From positions 1 to 64,000 of the forward strand of contig DOTG01000014.1 in NCBI GenBank assembly GCA_003512955.1: a stretch of 64,000 bases of DNA, read 5' to 3'. Source of the DNA: Marinilabiliales bacterium (lineage in GTDB: Bacteria; Bacteroidota; Bacteroidia; Bacteroidales; SZUA-534). A program made the translations under genes and the position numbers. This document shows, in pieces, positions 1-9,029 of this stretch; the stretch's first letter is position 1; every line of letters begins with the position of its first letter. The notes beneath the pieces were generated by a model. The model was given only the letters and a program-made list of their open reading frames with translations, was not told where the DNA came from and did not search any database.

Positions 1-1
1 T

Positions 2-15
2 TAACGTGAGTTTTG
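2..15 (+). repeat. IS982 left terminal inverted repeat
   Basis: The sequence TAACGTGAGTTTTG is the perfect reverse complement of 1058-1071. The outermost bases of the mobile ends cannot be fixed without the left flank. A close copy of this end (18 of 19 bases counting from position 1) recurs alone at 27684-27702. Confidence 0.8.
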
Positions 16-22
16 CCTTGGT

Positions 23-958
23 TTAAGCAGCAATAAATAGGTTATTTGCAGAAAGGCAATCGCGCAAACTAAAATGGGGGTTCTTTACCGAAGGTTTTTT
101 GTCGAGAAATGAGTATGCTAACAACCCACCCAATACATTAACAAAAGCATTTGCCGGGCTCCTGTGCCTTGTATGCTCAATATCGCCGATGTTTTTCAGG
201 ATATCGATCACTGATTCAATTACACCACGTTTGCCAAGCATTAATTTGTCGTTTATGTGCATCAACCTGTTTTTCATATTCCTTTTGACTTTTGTTACCA
301 ACAAAAGGTTTTGTTCAAGGAGGGTTGCCTGCAGCTTGCTGCTAATATATCCTTTATCTCCAAAAATCCTCCCACACAAACCCCGGCATAGCCTAACGCC
401 TAACTGAAAATCATTGTCGGCCACATTTCCTGGCGTTATAATGAATGAAATAACCTCGCCTTGTTCATTAATGACCAAATGGAGCTTTAACCCATAAAAC
501 CATCCCGTGGATGTCTTACCCCGTTGTGCCAGCCCTTTGAATACTCTGTGGGAATGTATCCTCAGGTTATGGCATACGGCCAATTTAGCTGAATCAACAT
601 AATAAGTGCCTGTTTTCCTGGCTGCTTTAAAAGCTAAAAGGAAACAGAACAGGTAGAGGAACATCCTGGGCTTGATCTGTACAAACCGGTTATAGGATAC
701 CAATCCCGGGAAATACCCCTTTAAATGTTTCTCAACAAAATATACATAGTAATATTTAAAACACTTGCTCCCCTGCAAATGATAGAATATCTCTATCGTC
801 ATCATCTCGCTCATGGACAGGCCGCAAGGGACTTTTGCTTTGGTATTTCGAAGTTCCGTTGGGATAAGTTTTTGCTCAATTTCTTCTTCAAATGTTTTAC
901 AGAAATCGTCTGTAAAACAAAAAATTTCTATTAATTTTAGTTCTAGATTTTTAGTCAT
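23..958 (-). CDS. IS982-family DDE transposase
   Basis: A 311-residue transposase that would cut and rejoin the ends of the surrounding element. The RNase H-like catalytic core is visible: D122 in a YYVDS context, D201 in GDKGY and E248 in VIESV, with the basic CHNLRI segment and a KTSTGWFYGLKLH block typical of IS982 enzymes between the first and second acidic residues. The length is normal for the family and there is no frameshift, so the element may still be active. The stop codon lies 8 bp inside the left inverted repeat and the start about 100 bp inside the right one. No other IS gene is present. Confidence 0.93.
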   Translation of the reverse strand: MTKNLELKLIEIFCFTDDFCKTFEEEIEQKLIPTELRNTKAKVPCGLSMSEMMTIEIFYHLQGSKCFKYYYVYFVEKHLKGYFPGLVSYNRFVQIKPRMFLYLFCFLLAFKAARKTGTYYVDSAKLAVCHNLRIHSHRVFKGLAQRGKTSTGWFYGLKLHLVINEQGEVISFIITPGNVADNDFQLGVRLCRGLCGRIFGDKGYISSKLQATLLEQNLLLVTKVKRNMKNRLMHINDKLMLGKRGVIESVIDILKNIGDIEHTRHRSPANAFVNVLGGLLAYSFLDKKPSVKNPHFSLRDCLSANNLFIAA

Positions 959-1057
959 GGGAGCTTTTCTTTATGTTTTGCACTTAAAAGCTCCCATTTT
1001 TTTCTTTACTTTTTACAATTGGCACTCACAGTTTATTAACAATCAATTGTTTAAATC

Positions 1058-1071
1058 CAAAACTCACGTTA
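1058..1071 (-). repeat. IS982 right terminal inverted repeat
   Basis: The reverse complement matches 2-15 without a mismatch. It is followed at once by the open frame of the broken acyltransferase (from 1078), which fixes this side as the insertion boundary. Confidence 0.8.
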
Positions 1072-1077
1072 TTTTAA

Positions 1078-1302
1078 CGAACGTTTAAAACAATCCGGAA
1101 ATTGTGCGGAATTGTACCACCGGGTATGAATGGCATTTACGAAACAAACTATAAAAATTCGTTTTTGATGCATCCCGTCAAGATTCGTCTCAAATTTGGC
1201 CAACCAATTTATGCCAAAACGTTCTCAACACTTACAATTCAGGAGTTACAGATACTTACCCGCTCAAAAATTATTGAATTGCTAGACAGGAAAGTTGTTT
1301 AA
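1078..1302 (+). pseudogene. 3' fragment of a PlsC-like 1-acylglycerol-3-phosphate acyltransferase
   Basis: The open frame begins right after the IS end and encodes about 74 residues that resemble the C-terminal part of lysophospholipid acyltransferases: a VPPGMNGIYE segment (like the family's VPxGxxGTYE strand), then a basic strand ending in LKFGQPI, then a short helix before the stop. The catalytic HX4D and substrate-binding motifs, which lie N-terminal in this family, are missing and presumably left of the IS. The likely cause is interruption by the IS982 element. A TTG at 1102 could start a 66-residue peptide, but no function is expected. The family call rests on short motifs, so confidence is moderate. 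Confidence 0.5.
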
Positions 1303-1348
1303 AAAAAGAGATTCAATCAATTTAAAGCTCCAATGCATCAATCCCGCA

Positions 1349-3316
1349 TTATTTCTTAAAGTTATACTGCTCTAAAATAAGTACCACTTTATTGAAATCG
1401 GCTGCACTATTAACAACTTTACGGTACGATTCATATTCATCCACCTCGAAATACAACTGATCATAGTATTCGTTTATGTCAATGGTTATGGAATTCTCTT
1501 GAACAGAATAAGTGGATTCAAAAAGCAATACCTTTTTACCCGCTTTTTCGTAATGGGCTTCAAGAGCCAAATCGGATACATTTATTACTTTATAACCTTC
1601 AGGGATTTCAATTACCAGATGTCGTACAAAGCAGCGTTTGTAAACATCCCAAACAGGTAATTTCCGTTGGGTTTCACTGTACATTTCAACCTGCGGCCCA
1701 ATTAAATCGCCAACTTTAAAAAGAAATTTATTCCCAGCCTGTTCAATCATCTCCGTATGAAGTGCTTTGCATTGAATAATGTATGGATCTTTTCCGACTT
1801 GATTAATGTCACCATTAAACACTTCATAGGATGAAATCGTCAAGTCTTTCATTAGTAAATGAAGACCTTCTTTCACCATCTTCTCTTTGTCTTGTTGATT
1901 TATTAATGAATAATAGCCTTGCTCATAAACAGCATAATACCCAGTACTGGTACGTGTGATATTCAAATGGACTGTGTCTAATTCCGGATTGATGCTGACC
2001 ACAATATCGAGATTATTTGCGCTTTTGTTATAATCCAAAGGTGGAATGTATTTTACTTTTCCAATGCCAGTTTTGAAATCACCCAATTCCGTTTCTTTGA
2101 TAAAAAGTCCCTGATTATCGGTATATTCATGAGGGATTATTGGGTAACGAAACAAAAAGTTTTCGGTTGTAATAAACTGTTTAAGTTCGGGAAAATAGAT
2201 CAAGTAAAATGAAAGACAATTGTAGGATTCAAATTTGGTGTTGAAGAAGGACTGTGTGCGGTCATTGGTCAAGACCAATTGAAAATCGACCCCCAATTTT
2301 TTAAATGACTGAACCATCAATCGGGTCATTCCTATATCTGAAGCGGTTTTATTTTCAAGTACCCAACCCATGTTGCCATATTCACTAGATACATCTTCCA
2401 CTAGATTGATATTCGATTTCAGATAATTTTCAATTGCAATTACTTTTTGCTCAGTTGTGGAATTTTCGGGAAGGACCAGTTTTGAAAGAAATTTGTGAAG
2501 AGCTTGTTGTTCTTTTTTATTGCCAAGATCAAACATTTGTCTATAAATATTTTGGCTTGCATCCCCATACGATGAGATATCTTTGGTGCCCTTAGCCAGG
2601 TTTCTATCAAGCTTGTACCAGACTTGCTTCAGTAGCTTATTGTAAGGAGCCTGTGGCTCGTCATTCAGTGCGCTAATTTGATTGATATTCAGCTTCCAGT
2701 GGTTTTTTTCGGTCTCTGTAGTATCAATGACCACCTGATTGGTGTCGTTATAAACTGCAAAATCAAAAATCAGATGTTTTGGAGACATTAAATGGAACTG
2801 GTAGGAAATTATAGAATCACTTTCCTGAATATAACGAATGATTCCATTATATTGGGGGTATTTACGAATCGTATACATGTATTCTACAATACACCCTTTT
2901 TCAAGGCCTTCGAGCGCAAAATAGTGTGAGATTTGTCCTGTGGTTTCATCCGATGAACTGAGTACTTTATCTTTACCCATTTCGATAATTTTTCCATCCC
3001 TTTTGATTACCCGAACTTTTGCCGACAACAATTCATTGTTGGTGTATAGGGTTATGTATTTTTTGTTACTTAATTCAATTTGTTCGTCACTATTGATATA
3101 CTCTATCACGTGTTTTAGCCGGTATTCATAGAAGTAGTCGCCATCAAAAGCATATTCAACGGCATAGTTTTCTTTAATAATAACTTTATCGTTCACTGAA
3201 TCCTGATAATCAACCAAAGGCTTTTCCCAATCATAGGTTTCATGGTAAAGCGTTTGTGAAGTTACATTTATGTAACTTAAAATGGCTATAAAAGTCAGTA
3301 TGCAACTAATTTTCAT
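1349..3316 (-). CDS. exported DUF3857 protein with a degenerate transglutaminase-like domain
   Basis: A 655-residue protein with a cleavable signal peptide (hydrophobic to about residue 20, ending VTS-Q). An N-terminal DUF3857-type beta domain (about 40-220) is followed by a transglutaminase-like region (about 265-400). Aligned by eye with the upstream paralogue, the three catalytic positions are all changed: Cys to D327, His to C367 and Asp to T383. The fold may be kept but hydrolase or transfer activity is unlikely; a binding or partner role is possible. It is the last gene of a three-gene operon and its start overlaps the end of the active paralogue by 11 bp, so translation is probably coupled. 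Function is unknown. Confidence 0.7.
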   Translation of the reverse strand: MKISCILTFIAILSYINVTSQTLYHETYDWEKPLVDYQDSVNDKVIIKENYAVEYAFDGDYFYEYRLKHVIEYINSDEQIELSNKKYITLYTNNELLSAKVRVIKRDGKIIEMGKDKVLSSSDETTGQISHYFALEGLEKGCIVEYMYTIRKYPQYNGIIRYIQESDSIISYQFHLMSPKHLIFDFAVYNDTNQVVIDTTETEKNHWKLNINQISALNDEPQAPYNKLLKQVWYKLDRNLAKGTKDISSYGDASQNIYRQMFDLGNKKEQQALHKFLSKLVLPENSTTEQKVIAIENYLKSNINLVEDVSSEYGNMGWVLENKTASDIGMTRLMVQSFKKLGVDFQLVLTNDRTQSFFNTKFESYNCLSFYLIYFPELKQFITTENFLFRYPIIPHEYTDNQGLFIKETELGDFKTGIGKVKYIPPLDYNKSANNLDIVVSINPELDTVHLNITRTSTGYYAVYEQGYYSLINQQDKEKMVKEGLHLLMKDLTISSYEVFNGDINQVGKDPYIIQCKALHTEMIEQAGNKFLFKVGDLIGPQVEMYSETQRKLPVWDVYKRCFVRHLVIEIPEGYKVINVSDLALEAHYEKAGKKVLLFESTYSVQENSITIDINEYYDQLYFEVDEYESYRKVVNSAADFNKVVLILEQYNFKK

Positions 3317-5249
3317 TGTTTTTGAATAATAGGGTTTGTTTATAGTTTTTGTCGAGTTGTAAAATAAAATTGCGCCATTGATCGAAATCCTTAGGATATA
3401 TGATCAACTGTTTTCGCATTAATCGGTGACGATAAATCACGTTTTGTCCTACTAATTGATAGCTGATGTTAAAAGCGGCCAACTCATTTTCATAATTCAC
3501 ATCCGTGGGGATTTGCTGCAAAAAATACCCTTCCGGAATCTCAAAAACAAATACATTGTCTGAGACTCCATTGAATTCAAATTCCATGGGATATTTTCTA
3601 TCGACTTCAATTTTGCTTTCCAGCCAAGTCTTATTTAAATTCAAGTTGAGATATATCTCTTGATTAAACTTTTTTAGATAGTCATCGAGTGTAAATTGAT
3701 AGTTCAAGACTATTGAATCGGAATAAGGCACATTTTCAACGAGTTGAAAGTCATCTAAAATAAATTTATTGCTCCCTTTTTCAAAACTGGATTCCAGCAC
3801 GTCCTTTTTTTCTTTTTCATCCTCCACCTCCAGCCTGTATTGCATGCGTGATTTAGTATATCCTTTACTGGTTGCAAATCCTTTTCCTTTTAAGTGGTTG
3901 CTGGTAATTGCCAAATACACCGAATCGTAAATGAAATTTGCCATCGGTTCCACCACGGGAATCGTTTCAACCATGTAATTTATTGAATCAATGGAAATTA
4001 ATGTTTCTTTTCCTTGTGTAAACGCAGATGGTTGGTCAATGGTTAAGTATTTGCTGGTAGCATCAAGAAAATAGTTCTTGCCCTGAAAAGGGTACGTAAC
4101 GATCATATGATTGTCGGCATATGCTGTGGGCAAATCAGCATATTTGTACGGAATGTCGCGTGTTCCCACCCAAGTTAGATAGGATGTTATTCCCACCTGA
4201 TGTAATAGGCTTTGTAACAATGCAGACTTGTCCTTGCAGTCACCATATCTTTTTTCCAATACTTTATTGGGTTTTCGAGGAATAAACCCTCCCAGTCCAT
4301 CCTCAAACGCTATGTATTTAATATGACTCTGTACCCAATAATACAGAGCTTTTGTTTTATCTAATTCATTATCAACATCTTTTGTTACTGAATCGGCTAC
4401 ATGTTTTAATTCATAAGTATCAATGTTTGTTGCCACATCGGCAATGTATGGGTAATAATGGTGGTACAAATCGGAGACCGATTGAATAACAGGTGTAGTC
4501 ACCCCTTTATAAGAATAGTTCTTGATGATGGGATAAATATGTGGAACATAATGAAGCATATCAGGAGTGAATTTTTCCACTTTGAAACATTCCACCTTGT
4601 TGGCCTTGTAATGAAGGAGGGTTCTATTTTTCGTCACCTCTTTATTGAAGGGACTACCCGTTACATTAAATGGTGCCATTTCAAGGGAGATGGCATTATC
4701 AAAAAGCACCTCGGCTTCCAATTCATAAGTGGGTAAATAATGCTGGAACAAAATATATCGAAGAAATTCCGGATCATTAATTTTATGTGTCGTATTCAAT
4801 TCTATTACAGTACCAGCAGCAATTCCCGGAAATATGATATTTACTTCTTTGGAACCGTCATAAAAAACGGACTCACCTGGTCTTTGAATCTCCTTAAAAT
4901 CTTTCACCGCCACCTTCTTATATTTTGTGCCACTGAGAATGTAAGAGTTAGCTTCAATGTATTCAATACTCATAAAAATATTGCTGAATACCGAACGATC
5001 AGAATACAAGTGTGAGGCATTCCCGAAAAACAAGATCCTTTCCCGGGAAGTATAGGTTACATTAAGCTCGCCATTCTCAAGCGAAATATCATAAAATACC
5101 CCATAATAAAGTTGAATGATACTTTCATTAGGATACATTTTTTTTAGATCCAGATATGATTCATAGGTTATTTCAGCTTTACTGCTTAAAGCGAAAACTA
5201 ACAGAATCAGTGTTTTAAAAATAATCCGTATGAATAAGTTCATCATCAT
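3306..5249 (-). CDS. exported DUF3857 transglutaminase-like protein, triad intact
   Basis: This protein has a signal peptide, a DUF3857 domain (about 45-230) and a transglutaminase-like cysteine peptidase domain (about 270-420), then a C-terminal beta-rich region. The triad is visible as C338 in GDCKDK, H381 in DNHM and D396 in FLDAT (numbered from the start used here). Three ATG codons in a row occur at 5249-5243; the reading frame extends to 5318, but the hydrophobic signal sequence begins directly after these ATGs, so the later start is preferred. It overlaps the upstream MORN-repeat gene by about 35 bp and the downstream paralogue by 11 bp. Proteins of this family occur in the periplasm or outer membrane of Bacteroidota; substrates are not established. 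Confidence 0.75.
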   Translation of the reverse strand: MMMNLFIRIIFKTLILLVFALSSKAEITYESYLDLKKMYPNESIIQLYYGVFYDISLENGELNVTYTSRERILFFGNASHLYSDRSVFSNIFMSIEYIEANSYILSGTKYKKVAVKDFKEIQRPGESVFYDGSKEVNIIFPGIAAGTVIELNTTHKINDPEFLRYILFQHYLPTYELEAEVLFDNAISLEMAPFNVTGSPFNKEVTKNRTLLHYKANKVECFKVEKFTPDMLHYVPHIYPIIKNYSYKGVTTPVIQSVSDLYHHYYPYIADVATNIDTYELKHVADSVTKDVDNELDKTKALYYWVQSHIKYIAFEDGLGGFIPRKPNKVLEKRYGDCKDKSALLQSLLHQVGITSYLTWVGTRDIPYKYADLPTAYADNHMIVTYPFQGKNYFLDATSKYLTIDQPSAFTQGKETLISIDSINYMVETIPVVEPMANFIYDSVYLAITSNHLKGKGFATSKGYTKSRMQYRLEVEDEKEKKDVLESSFEKGSNKFILDDFQLVENVPYSDSIVLNYQFTLDDYLKKFNQEIYLNLNLNKTWLESKIEVDRKYPMEFEFNGVSDNVFVFEIPEGYFLQQIPTDVNYENELAAFNISYQLVGQNVIYRHRLMRKQLIIYPKDFDQWRNFILQLDKNYKQTLLFKNNEN

Positions 5250-8200
5250 GATATTCCAACTTTTTTTGTAATGTACCATTTGCTTTGAATTCCTCCCACA
5301 AACCTTGTCGGCAACCATTTAAGTAGGCTTGCTTTTTATGAACCTTCCCATTTTCATAATAGGTGATAAATTCACCATGTTGATATCCGTTTAAATAGTG
5401 ACCTATCGATTTTAGTTGGCCATTCTCATAGTAATCCTTTGATTCTCCAATATGAACACCGGCAAGGTATTCATCATATTCAAACATATTCCCATTGGAA
5501 AAATATTTAATGTATTTTCCGTCAAGATCACCATTGATAAACTCTATCTCACGGGCCTTATTTCCTTTTTGTGAATAACTTATAATTTTAGTAGTCCCAT
5601 TAATAATTGGTATCATCGGTTTTAGCGTTCCATCCTGCTGAGGGTATGAATATCCTATCAATTCATCGTGTCGGTAGTATCTCACTAATTCCAATTCTCC
5701 TTCATCAGAGTAATAGTAAGCAGGGCCATGTCTTTCTCCATAAACATAGGAACCCTCATATGTTTTCTTTCCTTTCTCATTATAACTTACAGAAGTTCCA
5801 TGCTCTTTTCCTTCAGAATAAAAATTGTCTGTCGAAAGTTTCCCATTATCATGATAACTCAGATCTTTACCAACCTGAACCCCGTATTCATATGTTTCTT
5901 GCGAAGTCAATGTTCCTGAGTCGTTATACCAACGCCAGTCACTGTGCATTTTACCAAAAAAATAAGTCCCCTTTAGGCTAGGTAATCCATTGTAATGATA
6001 ATATTCAATGTCCCCGTGAATGTATCCATTCAAATAATGTCGGCGGCTTTTAATTTTACCATTGTCATAATAATAATCTACCACCGTGTCTTTAAAATAA
6101 TTGACTGTATCAATAGCAATTTGATTCTTCGAATATTTAATGGAATGAACAACTATATCCTTTTTAAAGTAATCAATATTTTTTAAGGCTCCGGTGCAAT
6201 CATAATCATTTGATGTTCCAACCATCTCTCCATCAACATAAAATAATGTTGATTTCAAAGTTCCATCGGGGTAGTAATCATACCAAAATCGTTGAAGTGT
6301 ATCATTCCAATAATATCCTTGCCGATTGACAGTATTGTTTACAAATTTATATTGTGCCAGCCCCTGTTTAAGGCCATCAAGGTATGGAATGGTTGAATTG
6401 GGGCTCCCATTGGAATTATATTCAATATCGGATTTTATAAGAACACCATGGTCATATTCTTCCACTGAAATTAATGCTCCATAGATGGAATAATATTTCC
6501 ACATATCATTTTTCCTCCCATTTTCATCATACATTCCCTCAGAAATTAAATTCCCGTTTTGGAAGTATCCTTTAAATTTGAGATATTGACCTTGTCTTTT
6601 ACCGCTTCCCAAGATCTTCCCACCATAATCAAAATAAGTATAACCCACCAATTTATTCTCATCGTATTGGTACTCATACCAGAGATTTCCATCAATATCA
6701 TATTCTTTATACGAACCTGTAAGGTTACTTTTCCCATCATAGGAAAATTCCTGTTTCAACTTATCATTTATAAAATAGGTTTTCCATAAACCCATACGCT
6801 CATCATTTTTAAATAAACCTTCTTGTTTCAATGTCCCATTGGAGTAATAAATTTTTACCGAGCCATTTAAAACCCCTTTGTCGTATTCATATATGGCATT
6901 CAATGTACCATCCCGATAAAACTCCTTTTCAGTTTGAGCAATTCCATCATTGAATGTTTTTTCCATCATTAATTCGCCGCTAGGGAAATACTCTAAAACA
7001 GTTCCATGAATTTTACCTTGCTCAAAGGGAATTTTAAAATGAACACACGGCTCCCCATAGGAATAATAAATGATCTTTTCTCCTTGTAGATTTCCAGCTT
7101 TATAATTGGATTTTTCTTCAATAACACCATTTGGAGAGTATTTTTTAAATTCACCATCATAAAGGTTATTATCAAACGTGGCTTTCTTGCATATGGTTCC
7201 ATCCTCATAAAAATTGGTGAATGGCCCATAACCCATCCCATTTTTGTAACCCAATATTTCCTCAACATTTCCATTGGGATAATACCATTTCCATTCACCA
7301 GAACGTTTATCCCCTTCGTAACAACCCGATGTTTTTAATGTTCCTTGTAGACTGTAACTAGAAAATTTTCCCGTGAAATTTCCTAACTCATCCATATCTC
7401 CCACTGAATGCAATTCACCTTCGCTATAATAATCAAATTGAGCAATTTCTTTGCCCCAAAACTTTCCATTATTTTTTCCGCAAATAAGTTTCCATTCATT
7501 TGCAAACCAAGGGAGAAATATTTTCTGATTCTTCGTGTTCTTGTTAATAATTTTCAGGTAGGCTTCATTAGTGGTTGCCTTCATAATCCGAGATATGAAA
7601 TTCTCAAATTGTCCATCCTGCATAATTCCCAAATATAATGGGATATACTTTTCACTCCAAAAACCTCCATTTCCCTCAAAGTCCTGTAGTTTTGTTAAAA
7701 GAGCGTAGTTTTGTTTAACCAAAGGCTCACCAATTTTACTAGGAGTTTTAAAACTTTTACTCAAGGCTGCATAATTGGTAATTATTAAATCCAGTTCCTC
7801 AAAGGCTTCATCATCCTCAGATACTTTTATCCCATTGGGGGTATGCGTATTCTTTTGAGCTACCGCGTTATTCATTTCAACCAATACCTCTAGAGCCATC
7901 TCTGAGGTAGGATTTATTAAAAGATAAGTATTCCAGCATAATAGCGCCTGACTTATTTTATTTTCTTGGTAACAAAGATTCCCCAATCTTAAATGGGGAT
8001 TTTGGTAATAGGGGTTTAAAACAATTGCCTTTTGATAACTAAGGATAGACTCTTTAAACTGTTTGTTCAGTTCATACGCAATACCCATATTGTAATAAGC
8101 AATATAGTTCATCGGGTGGTGTACCAGCATCTCCTGATAGGCTGTAACACATTCATCGTACCTTTGGCTTCGTAATAATGCCAACCCTTTCAACAAGTAG

Positions 8201-8505
8201 TAGTTATAATTATTTTGATTCTCCTTAATATGCTGATCACAAATATTTATTGATTCCTCATATTTCTCCAATTGGATTAATAGTTGAATTTTTGTTTTAA
8301 TCATCGCCTCATATACAGTATCGTTTTCATTCAACACCGATATTAATTTAATCGCTTCTTCAGGTTTTTCCTTTTCAATAGACTCATTTATTGATCCAAC
8401 ATGTTCATTCATATCTATCCAATGCACTTGCTGAGCAGAAAGCAACATACTAAAAGAAATAAATAAAAAGGTGAGCCAGGAAGGTTTAAGCATTTGTTTC
8501 ATCAT
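5215..8505 (-). CDS. secreted TPR and MORN/YwqK-type repeat protein, 1096 aa
   Basis: A signal peptide (about 1-24, ending LLSAQ) precedes TPR-like helices (about 37-205), a linker of unknown fold (about 225-345) and then a very long array of roughly 23-residue beta-hairpin repeats of the type Y-x-N-G-x-L-x-x-x-G-x-Y-x-x-G-x-x-x-G-x-W running to the C-terminus. The repeats match the MORN variant annotated as YwqK-family antitoxin repeat; this name describes the repeat, not an antitoxin role. It is the first gene of an operon with two DUF3857 proteins and its end overlaps the next start. The array is a likely scaffold or surface-binding region. No toxin gene is seen nearby. Function is unknown. 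Confidence 0.75.
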   Translation of the reverse strand: MMKQMLKPSWLTFLFISFSMLLSAQQVHWIDMNEHVGSINESIEKEKPEEAIKLISVLNENDTVYEAMIKTKIQLLIQLEKYEESINICDQHIKENQNNYNYYLLKGLALLRSQRYDECVTAYQEMLVHHPMNYIAYYNMGIAYELNKQFKESILSYQKAIVLNPYYQNPHLRLGNLCYQENKISQALLCWNTYLLINPTSEMALEVLVEMNNAVAQKNTHTPNGIKVSEDDEAFEELDLIITNYAALSKSFKTPSKIGEPLVKQNYALLTKLQDFEGNGGFWSEKYIPLYLGIMQDGQFENFISRIMKATTNEAYLKIINKNTKNQKIFLPWFANEWKLICGKNNGKFWGKEIAQFDYYSEGELHSVGDMDELGNFTGKFSSYSLQGTLKTSGCYEGDKRSGEWKWYYPNGNVEEILGYKNGMGYGPFTNFYEDGTICKKATFDNNLYDGEFKKYSPNGVIEEKSNYKAGNLQGEKIIYYSYGEPCVHFKIPFEQGKIHGTVLEYFPSGELMMEKTFNDGIAQTEKEFYRDGTLNAIYEYDKGVLNGSVKIYYSNGTLKQEGLFKNDERMGLWKTYFINDKLKQEFSYDGKSNLTGSYKEYDIDGNLWYEYQYDENKLVGYTYFDYGGKILGSGKRQGQYLKFKGYFQNGNLISEGMYDENGRKNDMWKYYSIYGALISVEEYDHGVLIKSDIEYNSNGSPNSTIPYLDGLKQGLAQYKFVNNTVNRQGYYWNDTLQRFWYDYYPDGTLKSTLFYVDGEMVGTSNDYDCTGALKNIDYFKKDIVVHSIKYSKNQIAIDTVNYFKDTVVDYYYDNGKIKSRRHYLNGYIHGDIEYYHYNGLPSLKGTYFFGKMHSDWRWYNDSGTLTSQETYEYGVQVGKDLSYHDNGKLSTDNFYSEGKEHGTSVSYNEKGKKTYEGSYVYGERHGPAYYYSDEGELELVRYYRHDELIGYSYPQQDGTLKPMIPIINGTTKIISYSQKGNKAREIEFINGDLDGKYIKYFSNGNMFEYDEYLAGVHIGESKDYYENGQLKSIGHYLNGYQHGEFITYYENGKVHKKQAYLNGCRQGLWEEFKANGTLQKKLEYHDDELIHTDYF

Positions 8506-9029
8506 ATTATGATTTTAGAATTAAGTAAGTTCAATACTCTATGTTGGTTTATCATGTTCTTATTAAGTAATATAAAGAATAAAGAAGTTTCTTTTAATGA
8601 TAAATCAAAAGAAAGTTATAAAGAAATGAAATTTTTTTAAATCAATAACGCTATGTGCTTATATGGAACAATTCTAAATCTAATCATTATTGAAATGGAT
8701 ATTACTTCGATATGATAACAAGAACTATAAGTATTACTTAATATCCGCAAGTCACGGCGTGACTTATTGATTAAAAGTCGCTTATTAAAGCTGACTAGGT
8801 ATTTTTAATTAGAAAATCCATCGTGACTATCTGCAGGTTAGCTTTATATCTGCTGATTTATAGCATTAACATAACATGCTGAATAATGTTAATATCTGAT
8901 TCTATGGCAATTTAAGTCTTAATGAGAAAGATATCCTCCCAACAGTCATTTAAAAGAAGAGCAGATCAATAGCGATCTCCTTTTCTTTGTCGGGGTATTA
9001 TCAAAAGCTGTTTCATATTTATCAATAAT
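8506..9029. other. 524-bp gene-free region upstream of the MORN/DUF3857 operon
   Basis: The stretch is AT-rich and presumably holds the minus-strand promoter of the three-gene operon, but no convincing TAnnTTTG box could be placed. It contains the hairpin repeat at 8738-8765. No open frame of note and no tRNA-like structure was seen. Confidence 0.6.
8738..8765 (+). repeat. short dispersed palindromic repeat, copy 1
   Basis: Perfect 7-bp arms (AAGTCAC at 8749-8755 and GTGACTT at 8759-8765) surround a GGC loop and are preceded by TCCGCAAGTC. The same arrangement occurs on the minus strand at 49721-49748, with different arm bases that still pair. This suggests a dispersed intergenic hairpin family. 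Confidence 0.5.

Larger units (their letters stand above)
2..1071. mobile_element. IS982-family insertion sequence, apparently complete
   Basis: The element is bounded by a 14-bp perfect terminal inverted repeat (2-15 and 1058-1071) and carries one intact transposase gene read on the minus strand. Its size, about 1.07 kb with a single DDE transposase frame, fits the IS982 family. The right end lies next to a truncated acyltransferase frame, so the insertion probably broke that gene. The left flank lies outside the window, so the target-site duplication cannot be checked. Confidence 0.85.

Noticed and set aside
5215..8505. Antitoxin role implied by the YwqK repeat name
   Set aside because: The name reflects a repeat family; the protein is exported and very large, and no toxin gene is adjacent.
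8506..9029. Possible small RNA or riboswitch in the long spacer
   Set aside because: Only the short palindrome is seen; no conserved riboswitch core or terminator after it.
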